NCBI GenBank assembly: GCA_002367305.1
Contig: DFBG01000110.1
Location: 9,084 to 14,204, forward strand
Reading direction: 5' to 3'
Length of the DNA: 5,121 nucleotides
DNA from: Actinobacteria bacterium UBA3086
GTDB taxonomy: Bacteria > Actinomycetota > Coriobacteriia > Anaerosomatales > UBA3086
A model generated the notes under the pieces. It saw only the letters and a program-made list of their open reading frames with translations, was not told where the DNA came from and did no database searches. Position 1 is the first letter of the stretch; every line of letters starts with the position of its first letter. Positions 1 to 4,617 of the stretch are shown here, in pieces. Position numbers and translations under genes: made by a program.

Positions 1-336
1 GAGATCGGATGGCGCGATGAGTGGGCCGTTTCCGTTGTGCTCGCCTCGGGCGGATATCCCGATGCTTACGAGAAGGGTAAGGTCATCTCCGGCATCTCTG
101 ATGCACAGGCTCTGGAGGACGTGACGGTGTATCATGCCGGCACCAAGCTCGACGAGAACGGAATAGTCCTCACCAACGGTGGCCGCGTGCTCAACGTGAC
201 CGCGCTGGGTCCTGATTTTGCGTCGGCACAAAAGTTGGCGTACCGGGCAGTCGGCAAGATTGGATTCGAGGACATGTTCAATCGCACGGATATCGGTGCC
301 AGGGCCCTCAAGGGCCGCAGCGCTTGGGAGGTCTAG
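1..336 (+). CDS. purD: Phosphoribosylamine-glycine ligase (GAR synthetase), C-terminal part; 5' end outside window
   Basis: PurD joins glycine to 5-phosphoribosylamine using ATP, giving glycinamide ribonucleotide in cytosolic de novo purine synthesis. Frame 1 is open from base 1 to the TAG at 334-336 and gives the last 111 residues of a protein usually about 420 long. The family's C-terminal signature is clear: an ASGGYP stretch followed by YEKG (about residues 15-25 of the fragment), then NGGRVLNVTALG (about residues 59-70), then DIGARAL close to the end. The start and the ATP-grasp core lie upstream of the window. An internal GTG at 37 can be read as a start, but conserved PurD sequence (GWRDEW) precedes it, so it is not one. 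The stop is one base from the next gene's ATG, which indicates co-transcription. Identity is very secure; only the missing 5' end limits the call. Confidence 0.95.
   Translation, partial: EIGWRDEWAVSVVLASGGYPDAYEKGKVISGISDAQALEDVTVYHAGTKLDENGIVLTNGGRVLNVTALGPDFASAQKLAYRAVGKIGFEDMFNRTDIGARALKGRSAWEV
326..332 (+). promoter_or_regulatory. Ribosome binding site that fixes the radical SAM start
   Basis: GGGAGGT lies 5 bases before the ATG at 338 and inside the last codons of purD. It favours 338 over any upstream in-frame start, which would have to overlap conserved purD sequence. Its position inside purD suits translational coupling. Confidence 0.75.
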
Positions 337-337
337 C

Positions 338-1687
338 ATGCTCGCGGAACGTATACTCACCTCGGTCATGCGCCGAGAGAATGCTCGCAACCTTCGGCTG
401 CAGCCGTTCGCAAAGCCGGCACTGCCCGACCCCAAGCCGGGCGTCGACTACATGTTGTACGTCCACATCCCGTTCTGTGAGCGGCTGTGTCCGTACTGCT
501 CGTTCAACCGCTTTCCGTTCTCGGAGGAGCGGGCGGTTCCGTACTTTGAGCAGCTGCGCACCGAGATGCGCATGGTCGCCGAGCAGGGCTACGACTTTGG
601 CTCCATGTACGTTGGCGGCGGCACACCTACCGTCATGGTCGACGAGCTCTGCAAGACCATCGACCTGGCGCGGGAACTCTTCTCGATTCAGGAGGTCTCC
701 AGCGAGACCAACCCTAATCACCTGATACCGGAGATCGTCGATCCGCTTGTCGATCGGGTGCAGCGATTCAGTGTTGGGGTTCAGTCGTTCGATGATGGGC
801 TGCTGAAGGAGATGGACCGTTACGATAAGTACGGTTCGGGCGCGGAGATCCTTGAGAGGCTCCAGTCCATCGAAGGTCGGTTCCACTCACTCAACGTGGA
901 CATGATCTTCAACTTCCCCAGCCAGACGCCCGAGATGCTGCTCCACGATGCGGAGATGCTCAGGGCCTCACAGGGTAACCAGACCACGTTCTATCCGCTC
1001 ATGGCCTCTCCCGTTGTTCAGAGGCAGCTCGCCACCACGGTTGGCAAGGTCGACTACGCACGGGAGGCCCGCTATTACGAGACGCTCGTGCGCGAGCTCT
1101 CCGACACCTATGAGCCAGCAAGCGCGTGGACGTTCTCGCGCATCGCGGGCGGGATGATCGACGAGTACATCGTGGACTATGAGGAGTATGTGGGCATTGG
1201 TTCGGGTGCCTTCTCGTATCTCGGCGGTGCCATCTATGTGAACACCTTCTCATTGCGCGAATATGGCAAGGCGCTGAATGAGGGGAACTCCGCCGTGAGC
1301 GCCTGGCGTCCGTTCGCCAAGCGCGAGCAGATGCGCTACCGCTTCATGATGGGGCTCTTTGGCCTTGGTCTCGACAAGCTCAAGTTCAAACGTGATTTTG
1401 GTGTGACCGTGGAGCAGGGTCTGCGCACGGAGAACACCTTCATGCGACTCGCCGGCGCCTATGATGTCGACGACGTTCAGCACATCACGCTGACGCCCAA
1501 GGGTCGCTACCTGCTCGTGGCCATGATGCGCGAGTTCTTCATCGGCGTGAACAGTGTGCGGGATCAGGCGCGTGCGGTACTGCCGCCCGAGGAGCGCGAG
1601 CTGCTATTTGGAGCAGGGTGCGCCATGGACGAGGGGCACGCGGCCGAGGAAACCTTGACGGCAGCGGACGGCATGCCCACCCCCTGA
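338..1687 (+). CDS. HemN/HemW-superfamily radical SAM protein (annotated type: coproporphyrinogen III oxidase family), exact substrate unknown
   Basis: The 449-residue protein is a radical SAM enzyme of the oxygen-independent coproporphyrinogen oxidase superfamily. The [4Fe-4S] motif CERLCPYC has cysteines 47, 51 and 54, preceded by YVHIPF as in HemN and HemW. GGGTP at 93-97 is the SAM-binding glycine motif. SETNPN at 122-127 and FSVGVQSF at 144-151 are further family blocks, and VGIGSGAFS at 285-293 matches the superfamily's G-rich C-terminal segment. Residue 56 is Phe, so the fourth cysteine of the HemN CxxxCxxCxC motif is missing. I also cannot find the HNxxYW haem-binding motif of HemW. 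A tetrapyrrole-related role, as in ChuW/HutW-like proteins, is an inference. Length is usual for the superfamily. The ATG follows the purD stop after one base. The start is well supported by its RBS; an in-frame extension to 218 would overlap purD and is unlikely. Confidence 0.88.
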   Translation: MLAERILTSVMRRENARNLRLQPFAKPALPDPKPGVDYMLYVHIPFCERLCPYCSFNRFPFSEERAVPYFEQLRTEMRMVAEQGYDFGSMYVGGGTPTVMVDELCKTIDLARELFSIQEVSSETNPNHLIPEIVDPLVDRVQRFSVGVQSFDDGLLKEMDRYDKYGSGAEILERLQSIEGRFHSLNVDMIFNFPSQTPEMLLHDAEMLRASQGNQTTFYPLMASPVVQRQLATTVGKVDYAREARYYETLVRELSDTYEPASAWTFSRIAGGMIDEYIVDYEEYVGIGSGAFSYLGGAIYVNTFSLREYGKALNEGNSAVSAWRPFAKREQMRYRFMMGLFGLGLDKLKFKRDFGVTVEQGLRTENTFMRLAGAYDVDDVQHITLTPKGRYLLVAMMREFFIGVNSVRDQARAVLPPEERELLFGAGCAMDEGHAAEETLTAADGMPTP

Positions 1688-1696
1688 GTGAACCGT

Positions 1697-1702
1697 TACA
1701 AT
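1697..1702 (+). promoter_or_regulatory. Possible -10 element upstream of purE
   Basis: TACAAT matches the sigma-70-type -10 consensus at five of six positions and lies 59 bases before the purE ATG, just after the radical SAM stop. The best -35 at normal spacing (about 1674-1679, TGCCCA) is poor. purE could instead be transcribed from upstream, so this is weak. Confidence 0.25.
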
Positions 1703-1750
1703 GAAGGCCGATTGAGATCGCGTTGACACGAGGTCGGCGCTCGAGCGTAT

Positions 1751-1756
1751 CGGAGG
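1751..1756 (+). promoter_or_regulatory. Ribosome binding site that fixes the purE start
   Basis: CGGAGG ends 5 bases before the ATG at 1762. An ATG at 1758 lies in another frame and too close to this site. An in-frame TTG at 1723 has no comparable site and would add residues foreign to the family. Confidence 0.7.
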
Positions 1757-1761
1757 CATGG

Positions 1762-2223
1762 ATGAGTGACACACCCCTTGTGGGGATCATCATAGGTTCC
1801 ACCTCTGACATGGGGGTCATGGAGGACTGCTCCAAGCAGCTCGAGGAGTTCGGCGTGCCTTTCGAGCTGATCGTTGCGTCTGCGCATCGCAATCCCGACA
1901 AGGTGCACGAGTGGGCTTCGTCGGCGGCGGGGCGTGGCATCAAGGTCATTATTGCGGCGGCGGGAAAGGCGGCTCATCTGGGTGGAGTCGTGGCTGCGTT
2001 CACTCCTTTGCCTGTGATCACCGTGCCCATGAAGACTTCTGATCTGGGCGGTCTGGATTCACTGCTTTCGATGGTGCAGATGCCGCGGGGTGTACCAGTT
2101 GCATGTGTTGCTATCAACGGAGCCAAGAACGCTGCAATCCTCGCCACGCAGATGCTGGGGACCTCGATGCCAGAGTGGCGCGAGTGCATAGTGGCTATGA
2201 AACGGGAAATGACCGAGGCGTAG
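1762..2223 (+). CDS. purE: N5-carboxyaminoimidazole ribonucleotide mutase (class I PurE)
   Basis: PurE converts N5-CAIR to CAIR in de novo purine synthesis, normally after PurK has made N5-CAIR; no purK is visible here. The 153-residue product has the usual bacterial PurE length. It opens with the phosphate-binding GIIIGSTSD block (8-16), followed by SAHRNP (40-45) with the conserved histidine at 42. AAGKAAHLGG (66-75) and LDSLLSMVQMPRGVPV (98-113) follow. The AAHL motif places it with class I mutases and not with class II AIR carboxylases. The segment usually reading AGAGGAAHLPG has here a Lys at 69 and Gly instead of Pro at 74, a variant worth noting. The loop VAINGAKNA (about 116-124) has the short form without the extra residues of E. 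coli PurE. It starts 74 bases after the radical SAM stop. Identity is very secure. Confidence 0.95.
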   Translation: MSDTPLVGIIIGSTSDMGVMEDCSKQLEEFGVPFELIVASAHRNPDKVHEWASSAAGRGIKVIIAAAGKAAHLGGVVAAFTPLPVITVPMKTSDLGGLDSLLSMVQMPRGVPVACVAINGAKNAAILATQMLGTSMPEWRECIVAMKREMTEA

Positions 2224-2233
2224 AACGCGGCAC

Positions 2234-2260
2234 CCCGCATGGCGGGCAACCTGAAGTTTT
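2234..2260 (+). terminator. Weak terminator-like hairpin after purE
   Basis: CCCGC (2234-2238) and GCGGG (2242-2246) form a 5-bp GC stem with an ATG triloop 10 bases after the purE stop. The only T run, TTTT at 2257-2260, is 10 bases past the stem, which is too far for a classic intrinsic terminator. It may be a partial terminator or chance. Confidence 0.2.
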
Positions 2261-2303
2261 CTGTCCGCACTGCCGATACTCACATGACAGGGACAATCCG
2301 AGC

Positions 2304-2310
2304 GGGGAGG
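2304..2310 (+). promoter_or_regulatory. Ribosome binding site that fixes the pilin start
   Basis: GGGGAGG lies 8 bases before the ATG at 2319. It selects the start that gives a short prepilin leader; the reading frame is open further upstream, to 2103 inside purE, but that extension is not pilin-like. Confidence 0.75.
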
Positions 2311-2318
2311 CCCGGGGC

Positions 2319-2720
2319 ATGAAAGCACTACACGCTGACGATGGGTTCACGCTGGTCGAGCTCATGGTTGTTGTGCTCATCATCGGAATTCTCGTCGCAA
2401 TCGCCATACCGGTTTTCAACACGGCAAAGGCGAATTCGCAGAGGAAGACCTGTTTTGCCAATCAGCGCACGATTGAGTCCGCTGTCCAGAACTGGTCTGC
2501 TCAGCACGATCAGGAAGTCTCAAGTGTGGCGGGTCTCGTAGACGGGGACCATCCATTCATCGGTGAGTACATCTTCAGAGTTCCTCCGCTGTGCCAATCA
2601 GCTGCGACGCCTAACGATCCCATGATCGTGACCGCGGCGAACGGGGCATACACTCTCGATGCGAGCGGCACAGTAAATGCGTGTACGTTCGGGTCATCTC
2701 AGCACGGGTATTACAACTAG
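2319..2720 (+). CDS. Type IV pilin-like prepilin (ComGC/PulG-type pseudopilin)
   Basis: The 133-residue protein has a type III signal sequence. A nine-residue leader ends in Gly9, the prepilin peptidase site precedes Phe10, and Glu14 is the conserved Glu5 of the mature chain. The block GFTLVELMVVVLIIGILVAI continues into a hydrophobic helix to about residue 32 that anchors the subunit in the membrane and packs the pilus core. The mature subunit would be 124 residues. After the helix, CFANQRTIESAVQNW (45-59) and a C-terminal region with PPLC (89-92) and YTLDASGTVNACT (111-123) resemble Gram-positive ComGC-like major pilins. Cysteines are at 45, 92 and 122, and the last two could form the disulfide loop common in pilins. 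The leader is unusual in having Asp7-Asp8 directly before the cleavage Gly, where basic residues are more typical. No assembly ATPase, platform protein or peptidase gene is adjacent. Whether it acts in DNA uptake, adhesion or secretion cannot be told. Confidence 0.9.
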   Translation: MKALHADDGFTLVELMVVVLIIGILVAIAIPVFNTAKANSQRKTCFANQRTIESAVQNWSAQHDQEVSSVAGLVDGDHPFIGEYIFRVPPLCQSAATPNDPMIVTAANGAYTLDASGTVNACTFGSSQHGYYN

Positions 2721-2740
2721 CCCCACCGAGCGCTCTCAGC

Positions 2741-2746
2741 GATAAT
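2741..2746 (+). promoter_or_regulatory. Possible -10 element for the ornithine cyclodeaminase-family gene
   Basis: GATAAT, five of six to consensus, lies 56 bases before the ATG at 2803. The hexamer 17 bases upstream (TAGCCC) is a poor -35. A start of transcription near 2753 would leave a leader of about 50 bases. Confidence 0.25.
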
Positions 2747-2792
2747 GAATCGAAATGGCGTGTTTTCGTATGCGCCAACCTGTCGTCACCCG

Positions 2793-2798
2793 AGGAGG
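2793..2798 (+). promoter_or_regulatory. Ribosome binding site that fixes the TIGR00300-family start
   Basis: AGGAGG ends 4 bases before the ATG at 2803. An in-frame ATG at 2755 would add 16 residues but has no such site, so 2803 is preferred. Confidence 0.75.
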
Positions 2799-2802
2799 AA
2801 CC

Positions 2803-4038
2803 ATGCCGCACTCACCTTATGAGGATGTCCGTGTCTCTGGACACTTGATCGATTCCGGAATCGTCTCAGCCATCATGGATCGCATCGTCGCACTTGATGG
2901 TGAGTTCGAGACGCTTTCCTTTGATGTGGGTCGCACGAACGAGGATGAGTCCGTTGCCAAGCTTCGAGTTCGAGGCCGCGATGTCGCCCATCTCGATGAG
3001 TTGCTGGGTGTGATCCAAGAGTTCGGAGCGGTGTCGGTCGACCCCGACGATGCCGAACTCGCCCCGGCACCTACCGATGGAGTTCTCCCTGACTGCTTCT
3101 ACTCGACCTCTAATCTCGAGACCGCCATCCGGGTCGCCGGCATCTGGGTTCCTGTGGCTGATTCGGAAATGGACCTGGCGGTGTGCGTGGACCCGGAGGC
3201 CAAGTCGGCCAGGACAGTGCCCATGGCGGACGCGAAGGCCGGAGATCTATTCGTCGTGGGGCATACCGGTATCAGGGTGAAGCCGCAGGAGCGCCCGCGC
3301 GACAAGCAGGCATTCGAGTTCATGGCCTCCGAGGTCTCCTCGGAAAAGCCCAAGGCGCAGGTTGTGGCACAGGTCGCACGCATACTTCGCGATACCCGCG
3401 AGTCGGGCAAGAAGATCGTTGCCGTGGTGGGACCAGCAGTCGTGCACACGGGTGCTGGCAAGGAGCTGGCTCGACTTGTGCGCATGGGCTATGTCAGCGT
3501 CATGTTCGGCGGCAACGCGGTGGCCACCCACGACATCGAGTCCGCACTCTACGGGACTTCTCTGGGGGTCTCGCTGGAGGAGGGGACGCTCGCTGTCGGT
3601 GGCCACGAGCATCACCTACGCGCCATCAATACCATTCGTGGGTGCGGGTCGATTGCCGAGGCTGTCGAGCAAGGAGTCCTCACCGAGGGGCTCATGTATA
3701 CCCTCGTAGAGACAGGCACACCGTTCGTGCTTGCAGGTTCGATTCGTGATGATGGCCCGTTGCCGGACGTGATCACCGATTCGATCCAAGCCCAGGGAGC
3801 CATGCGTGAGGCCGTTCAGGATGCTGGTGCATGCCTCATGCTCTCGACCATGCTTCATTCCATCGCTACGGGGAACATGCTTCCTGCGGCGGTGGCTACG
3901 GTGTGCGTTGATATCAACCCCGCGGTTGTGACGAAGCTTTCGGATCGTGGCAGTTGGCAAACGATTGGAATCGTCACAGACGTCGGCCTGTTTTTGGAGC
4001 AGTTGGCGAACAGCCTTGAGGGCGACGCCCCCGCATAG
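2803..4038 (+). CDS. TIGR00300 / LOR-SDH family protein, likely archaeal-type ornithine cyclodeaminase
   Basis: The 411-residue cytosolic protein matches the TIGR00300 (LOR/SDH conserved region) family. Studied members are archaeal ornithine cyclodeaminases, and the same module forms the C-terminal part of cyanobacterial AgrE/ArgZ. Those enzymes turn ornithine into proline and ammonia with bound NAD; that reaction is inferred here. The N-terminal 100 or so residues form the LOR/SDH domain, followed by LPDCFYSTSN (95-104). VVGPAVVHTGAG (208-219) and FGGNAVATHDIE (235-246) are the expected nucleotide-binding part. FVLAGSIRDDGPLPDVIT (308-325), MLHSIATGNMLPA (350-362) and CVDINPAVVTKLSDRG (368-383) are hallmark blocks. 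It lacks the arginine-dihydrolase domain of the cyanobacterial fusion and is unrelated to the usual bacterial ornithine cyclodeaminase of the mu-crystallin family. It stands 82 bases after the pilin and 72 before msrB. Family is sure, reaction probable. Confidence 0.88.
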   Translation: MPHSPYEDVRVSGHLIDSGIVSAIMDRIVALDGEFETLSFDVGRTNEDESVAKLRVRGRDVAHLDELLGVIQEFGAVSVDPDDAELAPAPTDGVLPDCFYSTSNLETAIRVAGIWVPVADSEMDLAVCVDPEAKSARTVPMADAKAGDLFVVGHTGIRVKPQERPRDKQAFEFMASEVSSEKPKAQVVAQVARILRDTRESGKKIVAVVGPAVVHTGAGKELARLVRMGYVSVMFGGNAVATHDIESALYGTSLGVSLEEGTLAVGGHEHHLRAINTIRGCGSIAEAVEQGVLTEGLMYTLVETGTPFVLAGSIRDDGPLPDVITDSIQAQGAMREAVQDAGACLMLSTMLHSIATGNMLPAAVATVCVDINPAVVTKLSDRGSWQTIGIVTDVGLFLEQLANSLEGDAPA

Positions 4039-4095
4039 CGCACTGCCACAAGGTGAGCGCCTGCTGAGCGTTCCCGGAATACGGTGGTCTTCAGG

Positions 4096-4103
4096 AAGGG
4101 GAG
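4096..4103 (+). promoter_or_regulatory. Ribosome binding site that fixes the msrB start
   Basis: AAGGGGAG lies 7 bases before the ATG at 4111. An upstream in-frame GTG (4084) has no site, and the ATG at 4123 has a purine run too close to it. The 3' end of this site touches the right arm of a GAATAC/GTATTC inverted repeat (4077-4082 and 4103-4108). Confidence 0.65.
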
Positions 4104-4110
4104 TATTCGG

Positions 4111-4509
4111 ATGAGGAAGAAGATGATCCGAGGCGACGATGAGTGGCGTGAGTTGCTCACCAGCGACCAGTTCCGCGTTCTGCGACGCGCCGGAACCGAA
4201 ACGGCTTTCTCAGGGGAGTACACCGATCTCGAGGTGGATGGTGTGTACCTGTGCGCCGGATGCGGTGCTGAGCTGTTCTCGTCGGCGACCAAGTTCCATT
4301 CCGGCTGTGGCTGGCCGAGCTTCTACAAGCCCATCGAGCCAGAGGCTGTGGAAGAGCACGAGGATCTCAGTTTCGGTAGATCGCGTGTCGAAGTCACCTG
4401 TTCCGTGTGCGACGGGCATCTGGGGCACGTGTTCACCGACGGGCCGCCTCCCACCGGGCTGAGGTACTGCATCAATTCGGTGTCTTTGGACTTTCGGGAG
4501 GGGGAGTAG
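4111..4509 (+). CDS. msrB: Peptide methionine-(R)-S-oxide reductase, zinc-binding MsrB
   Basis: MsrB reduces the R epimer of methionine sulfoxide in oxidised proteins, usually with thioredoxin as donor, and has a repair role in the cytosol. The 132-residue product is a complete single-domain MsrB. Two CxxC pairs, Cys48/Cys51 and Cys97/Cys100, form the structural zinc site. SGCGWPSF (64-71) holds Cys66, the usual resolving cysteine. GHLGHVF (102-108) and RYCINSVSL (118-126) hold the conserved histidines and the catalytic Cys120. It has no signal peptide and no fused MsrA domain. The gene begins 72 bases after the TIGR00300 gene and may share its transcript, since no terminator separates them. 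The short basic N-terminus (MRKKMIRGDD) is plausible; a start at Met5 would change little. Identity is very secure. Confidence 0.96.
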   Translation: MRKKMIRGDDEWRELLTSDQFRVLRRAGTETAFSGEYTDLEVDGVYLCAGCGAELFSSATKFHSGCGWPSFYKPIEPEAVEEHEDLSFGRSRVEVTCSVCDGHLGHVFTDGPPPTGLRYCINSVSLDFREGE

Positions 4510-4528
4510 GGCTTCTAAGCAGGTATAT

Positions 4529-4542
4529 TTCGTATATACGAA
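4529..4542. promoter_or_regulatory. 14-bp perfect palindrome, operator-like
   Basis: TTCGTATATACGAA is its own reverse complement and sits in an AT-rich stretch (about 4523-4558) that contrasts with the GC-rich surroundings. It begins 19 bases after the msrB stop and ends 75 bases before the surface-protein ATG. GTATAT also recurs in direct orientation at 4523-4528 and 4532-4537. The symmetry suits a dimeric repressor or activator; I do not recognise the regulator. Confidence 0.5.
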
Positions 4543-4549
4543 GAAAACT

Positions 4550-4558
4550 TGTTAGTAT
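4550..4558 (+). promoter_or_regulatory. Possible extended -10 promoter for the surface-protein gene
   Basis: TGTTAGTAT fits TGn plus a hexamer, TAGTAT, matching TATAAT at four of six positions. No good -35 is present; the palindrome 4529-4542 would occupy that place, which would suit regulation. Transcription would start near 4565, which removes the left half of the leader stem at 4559-4570, so this promoter and the full leader fold are alternatives. Confidence 0.3.
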
Positions 4559-4611
4559 CGCCTCACTTTGGGGACTTTCTAAGTAGAAAGCAAACCAGAA
4601 CAAAGGAGGCG
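4559..4611 (+). promoter_or_regulatory. Leader RNA fold that sequesters the Shine-Dalgarno sequence of the surface-protein gene
   Basis: The strand CGCCTC-A-CTTTG (4559-4570) pairs with CAAAGGAGGCG (4601-4611): 11 Watson-Crick pairs, seven of them G-C, with A4565 bulged. The right strand contains the complete AAAGGAGG ribosome binding site (4602-4609). Nested inside is a 6-bp hairpin, CTTTCT (4575-4580) with AGAAAG (4585-4590) and an AAGT loop. The start codon is 6 bases beyond the stem. As drawn, the site would be closed to ribosomes. It matches no riboswitch class I can recognise. It may be a translational switch, a protein-binding leader or a thermosensor. Pairing is seen directly; function is inferred, and depends on transcription starting upstream of 4559. 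Confidence 0.55.
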
Positions 4612-4617
4612 GGTACA

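Noticed and set aside
308..886. 192-codon open frame on the minus strand inside the radical SAM gene
   Set aside because: It lies wholly opposite a well-supported conserved gene, its product shows no recognisable motif, and such antisense frames are common in GC-rich DNA.
1723..1728. Perfect TTGACA that could be a -35 box for purE
   Set aside because: No acceptable -10 lies 16-18 bases downstream; the best match (around 1747-1752) overlaps the ribosome binding site and would start the transcript at the start codon.
2261..2295. CTGTC with GACAG and overlapping TGTCC with GGACA, possible alternative stems before the pilin gene
   Set aside because: Short five-base arms with 20-25 base loops are expected by chance and do not involve the ribosome binding site.
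2103..2318. Upstream extension of the pilin frame containing a CPHC sequence that looks like half a zinc ribbon
   Set aside because: Most of it overlaps purE in another frame, it would bury the prepilin leader inside a longer protein, and the strong ribosome binding site supports the start at 2319.
2756..2777. TGGCG/CGCCA inverted repeat upstream of the TIGR00300 gene
   Set aside because: Only five Watson-Crick pairs around a long loop, no trailing T run and no overlap with the ribosome binding site; it is likely to be chance.
3183..3749. 188-codon + strand frame inside the TIGR00300 gene
   Set aside because: It is an out-of-frame shadow of a conserved coding region; its product is low-complexity Gly/Arg-rich with no family signature.
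4571..4613. GCAAACC within the leader, reminiscent of a cyclic-di-GMP-I (GEMM) riboswitch
   Set aside because: The rest of the conserved GEMM core and its two-helix layout are absent; the match is limited to seven bases.
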